Shown here piece after piece: positions 18,919-26,239 of a stretch of DNA of 64,000 bases. The translations under genes and the position numbers were made by a program. The DNA comes from Brevundimonas goettingensis. GTDB lineage: Bacteria; Pseudomonadota; Alphaproteobacteria; Caulobacterales; Caulobacteraceae. The notes below the pieces were generated by a model that was not told the DNA's origin, did no database searches, and worked only from the letters and a program-made list of their open reading frames with translations. Numbering within the stretch: the stretch's first letter is position 1; every line of letters starts with the position of its first letter. The DNA is taken from contig NZ_CP062222.1 of NCBI RefSeq assembly GCF_017487405.1, positions 2,031,001 through 2,095,000 on the forward strand, read 5' to 3'.

Positions 18919-20096
18919 ACCTCGACTACTCCCCCGAAGACCTCGCCTTCCGCGACGAGGTCCGCGCCTTCATCGCCGCCGAATATCCGGCCGAGCTGCG
19001 CGCCAAACAGGATGCGGGCGTCGAGCTGGACGATCAGGACTTCCTGTCCTGGCACCGGATCCTGGCCAAACGCGGCTGGAGCGCCCCGGCCTGGCCGGTC
19101 GAATACGGCGGCCCCGGCCTGAGCCAGACCCAGCGATTCCTGATGTCCGAGGAGATGGCGGCAGCCGACACAGTGCCGATCCTGCCCTTCGGCATCAATA
19201 TGGTCGGGCCGGTGATCTACACCTTCGGCACGCCCGAGCAGAAGGCGCGCTGGCTGCCGCCGACCCTGGCGGGCGACATCTGGTGGTGTCAGGGCTATTC
19301 CGAACCGGGCGCCGGCTCCGACCTGGCCAGCCTGAAGACCCGCGCCGTGCGCGGCACTGACGCCGATGGGGACCACTACATCGTCAACGGCCAGAAGACC
19401 TGGACGACCCTGGCCCAGTTCGCCGACTGGGGCTTTTTCCTGGTCCGCACCGATCCGGACGCCAAACAGCAGGCGGGCATCAGCTTCCTGCTGATCGACA
19501 TGAAGAGCCCGGGCATCACCGTGCGGCCCATCATCACCCTGGACGGCTCGCACGAGGTCAATGAGGTCTGGCTGGAGGACGTGCGCGTCCCGGTCGAGAA
19601 CCGCATCTTCAAGGAGAACGAGGGCTGGACCTGCGCCAAATTCTTGCTGGCCCACGAGCGCACCGGCATTGCGGGCGTGGCCCGGGCCAAGCGTGGGCTG
19701 GAGAAGCTGAGGAAGGTCGCGGCCAACGAAGGCGTGCTGGACGACCCGGTGTTCGAGGCTGAACTGGCGGATCTGGAGATCGACCTGCTGGCTTTGGAAT
19801 ACAGCGAGTTGCGCACTCTGGCCCGCGAGAGCGCCGGCAAGGGTCCGGGACCGGAATCCTCCCTGCTCAAGATCAAGGGCACGGAGATCCAGCAGCGTCT
19901 GACCGAGATGACCGTGCAGGCGCTCGGATCCTATGCCCTGCCCGACGCGCGGGGGCTGGGGAACGTGGGGCCGGTCGGTCCCGACTACGCGGGCCGCGCC
20001 GCGCCGACCTATTTCAACATGCGCAAGGTCTCGATCTTCGGCGGTTCGAACGAGATCCAGCGCAACATCATCGCCAAGATGGTTCTGGGGCTCTGA
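18915..20096 (+). CDS. Acyl-CoA dehydrogenase family protein, alpha-like subunit
   Basis: This is a flavoprotein of 393 residues that should introduce an alpha-beta double bond into an acyl-CoA. It carries YSEPGAGSDLASLKTRA and a C-terminal FGGSNEIQRNIIA FAD-contacting motif. It lacks the R-x-QFG element expected near residue 270 in single-gene dehydrogenases. The GTG start overlaps the ligase stop by 4 nt. The next gene has the complementary pattern, so the two may form a mixed complex like the FadE pairs of actinobacterial steroid side-chain degradation. Confidence 0.9.
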   Translation: MNLDYSPEDLAFRDEVRAFIAAEYPAELRAKQDAGVELDDQDFLSWHRILAKRGWSAPAWPVEYGGPGLSQTQRFLMSEEMAAADTVPILPFGINMVGPVIYTFGTPEQKARWLPPTLAGDIWWCQGYSEPGAGSDLASLKTRAVRGTDADGDHYIVNGQKTWTTLAQFADWGFFLVRTDPDAKQQAGISFLLIDMKSPGITVRPIITLDGSHEVNEVWLEDVRVPVENRIFKENEGWTCAKFLLAHERTGIAGVARAKRGLEKLRKVAANEGVLDDPVFEAELADLEIDLLALEYSELRTLARESAGKGPGPESSLLKIKGTEIQQRLTEMTVQALGSYALPDARGLGNVGPVGPDYAGRAAPTYFNMRKVSIFGGSNEIQRNIIAKMVLGL

Positions 20097-20097
20097 G

Positions 20098-21243
20098 ATG
20101 AATTTCGACCTGAGCGAAGAGCAGTCCCTGCTCAACGATTCCGTCTCCGGCTTCCTCAAGGCCCGCTACGACTTCGAGGCGCGCAAGAAGATCGTCGCCT
20201 CGGAGGCGGGCTGGAGCCCCGAGATCTGGCAGGCCCTGGCCGAGGAGTTGGGCGTGGTCGGCGTCATGGCGCCCGAGGCCGCGGGCGGCCTGGACGGCGG
20301 CCCGGTCGAGGCCATGGTGCTGATGGAGGCCATGGGCCTGGCCCTGGTGGTCGAGCCCTTCCTCGAGACCGCCCTGACCAGCGTCTCCCTGCTCAAGCGG
20401 GCCGGCGGCGCCCGCGCCGAGGCCCTGCTGGAGGAGATCGTGACGGGCACGGCCATCGTCGCCTTCGCCCATGGAGAGGCGAAAGGCCGCCACGAACTGC
20501 TGTCGGTCGCGACCACCGCCACGCCGGACGGCGACGGCTGGAAGCTGACCGGCGCCAAGGCCGTGGTCTCGGCCGCCCCTTGGGCCACCCATCTGATCGT
20601 CAGCGCCCGCACCGCCGGAACCGATCCGCGCGATCCGGCGGGGTTGAGCCTGTTCCTGGTGGAGGTCGCTTCAGCGGGCTCCGGCCTGTCGATGCGCGGC
20701 TATCCGACCGTGGACGAGCGCCACGCCGCCGAGATCGATCTGGAAGGCCTGACCCTGCCCGCCGACGCCCTGCTGGGCGAGGCCGGTCAGGCCTATGACG
20801 CCCTGATCGCCCCCGTGATGGACGAGGCTGTCGCGGCCCTGTGTTCGGAAGCCGTCGGCGTCCTGCGCGAACTGCACGGCCAGACCCTGGACTACGCCCG
20901 CCAGCGCAAGCAGTTCGGACGCGCCATCGGCGAGTTCCAGGTGCTGCAGCACCGGCTGGTCGACATGTTCATCGCCGTCGAACAGGCGGTCTCCCTGACC
21001 CTGATGGCGACGTTGAAGCTGGACGCCCCTGCCCCCGAGCGCGCCCGCGCCGTCTCCGCCGCCAAGGTCGGCGTGGCCAAGGCGCTGAAGTTCGTGTCCC
21101 AGAACGCGGTCCAGACCCACGGCGGCATCGGCATGACCGACGAACTGGCGCTCAGCCACTACTTCCGCCGCGCAACAGCCCTGATGATCGAGCTGGGCAG
21201 CCCGCAAGCCCACCTGAAGCGGTTCATCTCGCTGGCGGCCTGA
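20098..21243 (+). CDS. Acyl-CoA dehydrogenase family protein, beta-like subunit
   Basis: This is a second acyl-CoA dehydrogenase homologue, of 381 residues. It has the FAD-contacting RKQFGRAIGEFQVLQH segment near residue 270 and a QTHGGIGMTDE stretch near 340. It lacks the C-terminal GGSNEIQR motif that its neighbour has. The start at 20098 follows the previous stop by 1 bp. The complementary loss of motifs suggests one composite FAD site per heterodimer. The product is probably part of a beta-oxidation step on the acid activated by the upstream ligase. Tandem hairpins follow the stop. Confidence 0.88.
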   Translation: MNFDLSEEQSLLNDSVSGFLKARYDFEARKKIVASEAGWSPEIWQALAEELGVVGVMAPEAAGGLDGGPVEAMVLMEAMGLALVVEPFLETALTSVSLLKRAGGARAEALLEEIVTGTAIVAFAHGEAKGRHELLSVATTATPDGDGWKLTGAKAVVSAAPWATHLIVSARTAGTDPRDPAGLSLFLVEVASAGSGLSMRGYPTVDERHAAEIDLEGLTLPADALLGEAGQAYDALIAPVMDEAVAALCSEAVGVLRELHGQTLDYARQRKQFGRAIGEFQVLQHRLVDMFIAVEQAVSLTLMATLKLDAPAPERARAVSAAKVGVAKALKFVSQNAVQTHGGIGMTDELALSHYFRRATALMIELGSPQAHLKRFISLAA

Positions 21244-21249
21244 AGGACG

Positions 21250-21332
21250 CGCGCTCAAGCAGCCCGAACGGGCGTTAGCGCAACAGGAATGCGCTTAAGC
21301 AGCGACGCTCCGCGAGCGGAGCGTTAGCGCAC
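21250..21332. repeat. Two tandem hairpin repeat units (AAGCAGC...GTTAGCGC)
   Basis: Two units run in tandem. Each begins GCGCTCAAGCAGC or GCGCTTAAGCAGC, contains a small hairpin, and ends GCGTTAGCGCA. The first hairpin is CCCGAACGGG. The second is a perfect 9-bp stem, ACGCTCCGC-GA-GCGGAGCGT. They lie after the dehydrogenase operon and before the terminator. They look like REP-type units. Confidence 0.7.
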
Positions 21333-21340
21333 CAAAAAGA

Positions 21341-21374
21341 AAACCGCCCCGGCCTTGCGACCGGGGCGGCTTTA
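21341..21374 (-). terminator. Intrinsic terminator between the convergent dehydrogenase and TonB receptor genes
   Basis: The stem CCGCCCCGG (21344-21352) pairs with CCGGGGCGG (21361-21369) around an 8-nt loop. Read on the minus strand, it is followed by TTTTCTTTTT, a good terminator tail for the TonB receptor gene. On the plus strand it is followed only by CTTTA, so it may work weakly in that direction. Confidence 0.8.
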
Positions 21375-21386
21375 GTGGGCTCGGGA

Positions 21387-23870
21387 TCAGTAGGTGAGCC
21401 GTAGGGTCAGACCATAGGTCCGCGGCGCCCCGAGGAAGGCGTCGTAGACGCTGATCGAATCGTTGTTCTCGTCGACCTGGAACGGGCCGTTGAAGCCGAC
21501 CTGCAGATAGTCCTGATCGGTCAGGTTCTGAGCCCAGGCCTCCAGGATCCAGCGGCCGCTCTCCGAACCGATGCCGATCCGGGCGTTGACCAGGGTGTAG
21601 GCGTCTTGGAGCTTGGACGGGTGAAGGTCCGAGCCCGTGTTGTATTCGCTCAGATATTTGGCCGTCACATTGGTCTTGAACATCAGGCCAGCGCCGATCG
21701 GCGTCTCATAGTTTCCGGCCAGGGAGATCGAGACCTTGGGCGCGAACGACAGCTGGGCGCCAGGTAGACGACGCAGGCTGTTGAACCGGCTGGCGACCAA
21801 CAGATCGGCGGCCGTGAACTCCGAGATGGTGGTCTCGGCATAGGTCACCCCGCCCTGGAAGGTCAGGCCGTTGACCGGCGTGGCCCAGTTGAAGTCGGCG
21901 TCCACCCCCTTGGAGATCACTTCCGGCAGGGTCTCCACGATGAAGGCCGTGCCGACGAAGGTGTTGAGCTGGAAGTCCTCGAACGTCTGGTGGAAGGCCG
22001 CGGCGTTGAACAGCAGTGAGCCGTCGAACAGGCGCAGCTTGGTCCCCAACTCGAAGGAGTCGACATACTCGCCGCGGAAAGCCGTGTTCGGGTCGGCGGT
22101 GAAATTGGGACCCGTCGCGGTGATCACGACGGCCTGTTCACGGTCCAGATTGAACCCGCCCGCCTTGAAGCCGCGGGAATATGAGCCGTAGACCATCGCG
22201 TTGTCGGTGAGGTCGTACTTCAGCTTCAGCGTGCCGGTGACCGCGTCCTCGCTGCGTGTCTGCTTGTTGGCGCCCAGGGCGTCGAAGTCGTTGTTCTCGT
22301 TGTTCAGGCACAGGGTGCCGACGATGGAACCGGCGGCCGTCGCCCCCGCCAGACCGACGAGCGTCAGATAGGCGGCCTCGGCCTGATCGCAGGACGAGCC
22401 CGTGGTCGTGTAGACCGAAGTCAGATCCTTCTCGTCCAGCGTCCAGCGCACGCCCAGGTTCAGGGACAGTTTGTCGGTCATGTGGACGGTGTTGTCGGTG
22501 AACAGGGCCCAGCTCTCGGTGGTCTGGTCATAGCTGTCGCGGCTGCCGTTGCCCGGCTGGAAGATGGCCGCCGGGGTCAGGCCCAGGAGTGCAGGCACAC
22601 CCCCCAGCAGCTTGCCGGCGATATAGGCATAGTAATCCGTGCCGTAGAGCAGTTGCGATCCCGCCGTCAGGTCTTCCTTGGCGTAGAAGGCGCCGACCAG
22701 CCAATCGACCGGCCCGTCCGTGCCTGCCGCCCGGAACTCCTGCGAGAACTGTTTGATCTCGGTGAAGTTGGTCCCGTCAGTGGGGCGATAGACGAGATCC
22801 GCGCCGGTGAAGTCCGAATCCTGGCCGTTCTCGGTGCGCCAGCTGCGACCCGCCGTGATCGACGTCAGGGTGATGTCCGGCGTCAGGTCATAGTTGAACT
22901 CGGCCGAGACGCCCTGGTCCTCGATCTTCTGGGTGGTGTCGCGGTTGGCGCTGGCGATCCGGTCGAACGGATGGGCGGTCGTATCCACGGACCCCGGCCG
23001 CACCTGATTGATCAGGACTGCCCGCGAGGCGGCCGAGGAGCCGACGTAGAGCTGGGTGGCGGAGCAGCAGTTCTCGTCACGGCTGGTGTAGTCGGCGATG
23101 AACCGGCCCGACAGCTTGTCGGACGGCTGCCACAGCAACTGGCCGCGCACGGTATAGAAGCCTTGGTCGACGTCCTGGTCGTTGGTGCGCGGTCCGGGCG
23201 TGGTGACCACGTCCAGGAAGCCGTCGCGTTGGCGGTCGGCGAAATAGAGGCTGCCGGCCAGGGTGTCGGCGATGATCGGGCCGGTGACATAGGCCGATCC
23301 GCCCAGCTGACCGTAGTTGCCGCCGGTCAGTTCGGCCTCGGCGCCGAAGGTGAAGCTGGGGCTTTCGGTGATGATGTTGATGACGCCCGCCGAGGCGTTC
23401 TTGCCGAACAGGGTCCCTTGCGGACCTTTCAGCACCTCGATGCGCTGCAGATTGCCCAGGTCGCCGAAGCCGACGCCGTTGCGGGGCCGATAGACGCCGT
23501 CGATGGTCACCAGGACCGAGCTTTCCAGCCCGGGGTTGTCGCCGACGGTGCCGACGCCGCGCACGCGGGCGGTGGTGATGGCCTCGTTGGAGGTCGAGGT
23601 GACGATCAGGCCCGGCGTCAGGATCTGCAGATCCTTGATATCGTGGACGCCAGCGCCCTCCAGCGCCTCCTGGCTCAGGGCCGTGACCACGATCGGCACG
23701 TCCTGCAGATTCTGTTCGCGCTTGGCGGCCGTGACGATGACGTCCTCGACCCGGTTGACCTCGGGCTCCGCCTGCTGGGCGTTTGCGGCTCCCGCCAGGC
23801 CGAGCACGCCGACGGAAGCGATCAGGGCAAGCGCCGAGGCGCGGCCGTTCATCCGGTATTGCAGCTTCAT
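21387..23870 (-). CDS. TonB-dependent outer-membrane receptor
   Basis: This is an outer-membrane beta-barrel of 827 residues that imports a ligand using TonB energy. It has a signal peptide ending GAANAQQ. A TonB-box-like EDVIVTAAKREQ is followed by a plug domain (LQDVPIVVTALSQEAL, RVRGVGTVGDNPG, VLKGPQGTLFGKNASAGVINI). The barrel ends in a terminal aromatic strand (TYGLTLRLTY). GGGAGGGAATC immediately before the ATG at 23870 is a very strong ribosome site. Its position opposite an acyl-CoA ligase/dehydrogenase operon suggests a hydrophobic carboxylic substrate rather than iron. That is inference. Confidence 0.92.
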   Translation of the reverse strand: MKLQYRMNGRASALALIASVGVLGLAGAANAQQAEPEVNRVEDVIVTAAKREQNLQDVPIVVTALSQEALEGAGVHDIKDLQILTPGLIVTSTSNEAITTARVRGVGTVGDNPGLESSVLVTIDGVYRPRNGVGFGDLGNLQRIEVLKGPQGTLFGKNASAGVINIITESPSFTFGAEAELTGGNYGQLGGSAYVTGPIIADTLAGSLYFADRQRDGFLDVVTTPGPRTNDQDVDQGFYTVRGQLLWQPSDKLSGRFIADYTSRDENCCSATQLYVGSSAASRAVLINQVRPGSVDTTAHPFDRIASANRDTTQKIEDQGVSAEFNYDLTPDITLTSITAGRSWRTENGQDSDFTGADLVYRPTDGTNFTEIKQFSQEFRAAGTDGPVDWLVGAFYAKEDLTAGSQLLYGTDYYAYIAGKLLGGVPALLGLTPAAIFQPGNGSRDSYDQTTESWALFTDNTVHMTDKLSLNLGVRWTLDEKDLTSVYTTTGSSCDQAEAAYLTLVGLAGATAAGSIVGTLCLNNENNDFDALGANKQTRSEDAVTGTLKLKYDLTDNAMVYGSYSRGFKAGGFNLDREQAVVITATGPNFTADPNTAFRGEYVDSFELGTKLRLFDGSLLFNAAAFHQTFEDFQLNTFVGTAFIVETLPEVISKGVDADFNWATPVNGLTFQGGVTYAETTISEFTAADLLVASRFNSLRRLPGAQLSFAPKVSISLAGNYETPIGAGLMFKTNVTAKYLSEYNTGSDLHPSKLQDAYTLVNARIGIGSESGRWILEAWAQNLTDQDYLQVGFNGPFQVDENNDSISVYDAFLGAPRTYGLTLRLTY

Positions 23871-24090
23871 GATTCCCTCCCTGCCCATCCGTTGTTGGAC
23901 GGTGCGTATTTTAAGGGCCGGGCTCCGACCCTGACCGGAGGCTATATCGAAAGACCGGTATGGAGCAAGGGCATGCTGAACCAAGCTGTGATAGCGCGCG
24001 TCTCAGCGAGGAAAGGCCTATTCTGACGCCACTGAAGCGCCTTGGTATGAGCGGTATGGAAAAAAGCTTCCCCAAGGGAAGTTGATGGCA

Positions 24091-25800
24091 TCAGGCGGAG
24101 CGGGTCGCGTCCGTCAGGGCCTCGGTCATCGACGGGGCGTCGCCATGCTCGACAGAATGGCCGGTCGAGCGTTCGATCAGACGGTGCACCACGGGACGTT
24201 CGGATCCGGTGTGCAGTTCGGCGATCCGCTCGGAGATGACCGCGTCAGCCTGGGTCAGGCGCTGGTTGTAGCGGACGTAATCGACCCAGGTGGGGGTATG
24301 ATAGCGCTCGACCCAGACGGCGGGGTCGGCCAGGTCGCGCAACAGAGTCCAGTGCCTCGCCCCATCCCGGCGGCGGATGCGGCGCCGCTCGTTCATCACG
24401 TCGAGGAACTCCGGGATACGGTCCTCGTCGATGCGGTATTCGATGGAGATGACAACCGGCCCGCTGCGGGGTTCGATCTCGACGGCGATGCGCGGCTCTG
24501 TCCAGCGGCTGAGCGGGTCGAGGTTCAGATCCCCTGCCGTCGGCAGGGGCAGGCGCAGGCCGATGAAGACGCAGATCACCTGAACCACCGCCGAGGCGAT
24601 CAGGGCGACGCCGACGCCATGACCGTCGGCCACCACGCCCCAGACCCAGGCGCCCAGAGCCATGCCGCCGAAGGCCGCCATCTGATAGAGGGCCAGGGCC
24701 CGGGCCACGACCCAGCGCGGCACCGACATCTGCACCGTGACGTTGAATGCCGACAAGGTCAGGACCCAGGCCGCCCCGGACAGGGCCAGGGCCGGGAGGG
24801 TCACCACCATCGAGGAACTCAGCCCGACAATCACCGCGGAGACGCCGAAGGCCGCGCAGGTGATCCGGCTCAGCACCTCATTGGAAAACCGGGCGCGCAG
24901 CCGCCCCGCTCCGAAGGCTCCGACCACGGCGCCGATGCCGAAGGCGCCCAGCAGCAGGCCGTAGGTCAGGGGCCCGCCCCCGACCAGATGGCGCGCCACC
25001 AGGGGCAGCAGGGCCTGGACGGAAATGGCCCCGAAGCCGAAGACCGCGGCCCGGATCAGCACCGCATAGACGCGCGGCGACATGGCCGCATAGCGCACCC
25101 CTGCCCCCATGGCGTGCCACAGGCCTTCGCGCGCCAGGGTCTGGGGCGGACGCTCGGGCCGCCAGCGGGCGATGACGATGATCAGGCCGACATAGGAGAC
25201 GGCGTTGACGGCGAAGGCCGTCGCCGCCCCGGCCGCCGCCACGATGATCCCGCCGATGGCCGGGCCGACGCTGCGGGCGATGTTGAAGCCGACCGAGTTC
25301 AGGGTCACCGCCGCCGGCAGGTCGCTGCGCGGCACCATCTCGCCGACCGAGGCCTGCCAGGCCGGGCCGTTGAAGGCCGTGCCTACGCCGATCAGAAAGG
25401 TGAAGAGCAGCAGCAGCCAGGGATTGATCCAGCCCAGCCAGGTCGCCGCCGCCAGCGCCACCGAGACCACCAGCATGAAGCCTTGAGCCCAGAGCATGAC
25501 GATGCGCCGGTCGGAGGTGTCGGCCATGGCGCCCGCCAGCAACGACAGCAGCATGATCGGCAGGGTCGTCGACGCCTGAACGAGAGCGACCATCTGGGCC
25601 GAGCCCATGGAGGTCATCATCCAGGACGCGCCGACCGACTGGATCAGGCCGCCGAAATTGGAGGCCAGGCTGGTGATCCACACCGCCCGGAACACCGGAT
25701 GGGCCAAGGGCGCGAGCGAGCCGGAGCGTAGCCATTCGACAGGCGGCGTCGGCGTCGGTTCGGGTGCGGAGGCGTCGGTCAATGCCTGCCCGATCAACAC
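24091..25800 (-). CDS. MFS transporter (EntS-like) with C-terminal monooxygenase-like domain
   Basis: The first roughly 415 residues form a 12-helix major facilitator of the MFS_3 type, with MLLSLLAGAMADTSDRR between helices 2 and 3. The last 150 residues are soluble (ISIEYRIDEDRIPEFLDVMNERRRIRRRDGARHWTLLRD) and resemble the ABM-like ferredoxin-fold tail seen on some MFS_3 proteins. The most upstream start is GTG 25800; nearby TTG codons are alternatives. It probably exports a small molecule or siderophore-like compound. It lies downstream, in its direction of reading, of the response regulator gene and 220 bp before the TonB receptor. The stop-side gap (23871-24090) holds only the receptor promoter region. 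Confidence 0.85.
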   Translation of the reverse strand: MLIGQALTDASAPEPTPTPPVEWLRSGSLAPLAHPVFRAVWITSLASNFGGLIQSVGASWMMTSMGSAQMVALVQASTTLPIMLLSLLAGAMADTSDRRIVMLWAQGFMLVVSVALAAATWLGWINPWLLLLFTFLIGVGTAFNGPAWQASVGEMVPRSDLPAAVTLNSVGFNIARSVGPAIGGIIVAAAGAATAFAVNAVSYVGLIIVIARWRPERPPQTLAREGLWHAMGAGVRYAAMSPRVYAVLIRAAVFGFGAISVQALLPLVARHLVGGGPLTYGLLLGAFGIGAVVGAFGAGRLRARFSNEVLSRITCAAFGVSAVIVGLSSSMVVTLPALALSGAAWVLTLSAFNVTVQMSVPRWVVARALALYQMAAFGGMALGAWVWGVVADGHGVGVALIASAVVQVICVFIGLRLPLPTAGDLNLDPLSRWTEPRIAVEIEPRSGPVVISIEYRIDEDRIPEFLDVMNERRRIRRRDGARHWTLLRDLADPAVWVERYHTPTWVDYVRYNQRLTQADAVISERIAELHTGSERPVVHRLIERSTGHSVEHGDAPSMTEALTDATRSA

Positions 25801-25837
25801 CCGGGGCGTGGCGGATGCAAGGCCGAACCCGCCCGAT

Positions 25838-26191
25838 TCACCCGTTGAGGGCGATCTCCAGATCGCTGGCGGAGAAGGGTTTCACCAGGGTCGCGTCAGC
25901 CCCGAGGCCCGAAGCCATCTTGAGCAGCGACCCCGCCCCCAGACGCCCGCCGCCGCTGATCGCGACGATCCGGATGTCCGGCAGCTTGCGGCGCACTTCC
26001 ATGATGAAATTCAGGCCGTCCCGCTCGGGCATCAGTATGTCTACTACGGCAGCGTCCGCCCCTTGCGTTTCGGCTCGGGTCAGTCCTGTATCGACATCGA
26101 GGGCCGTGACGACGTCATGACCCGCGGTTGTGAGCATCCCCTCCAGGTGGCTCAGCATGAGCGGATCGTCCTCGATGACGCAGATTTTCAA
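25838..26191 (-). CDS. Single-domain response regulator (CheY-like)
   Basis: This is a receiver domain only, 117 residues. It has the acidic pocket EDD (residues 7-9), the phospho-acceptor Asp51 in AVVDILMP, Ser/Gly in AISGGG and the conserved lysine in LVKPFS. There is no DNA-binding domain. The likely start is TTG at 26191, because GGAG lies 7 nt upstream and the receiver fold begins at once. It is divergent from the hybrid kinase gene, whose probable start at 26240 is also TTG. With 48 bp between them the two are probably co-regulated. Confidence 0.85.
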   Translation of the reverse strand: MKICVIEDDPLMLSHLEGMLTTAGHDVVTALDVDTGLTRAETQGADAAVVDILMPERDGLNFIMEVRRKLPDIRIVAISGGGRLGAGSLLKMASGLGADATLVKPFSASDLEIALNG

Positions 26192-26239
26192 TTCGATGCT
26201 CCAACTGGACGGTGCGAACGCCTGCAAGGATACGGCGTT

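Noticed and set aside
22482..24026. Plus-strand open frame across the TonB receptor start
   Set aside because: It runs antisense through the receptor signal peptide and intergenic region; there is no ribosome site or domain.
25607..26239. N-terminal extension of the hybrid kinase frame
   Set aside because: It lies opposite the single-domain response regulator and reads as non-protein sequence; the TTG at 26240 with AAGGA explains the start.
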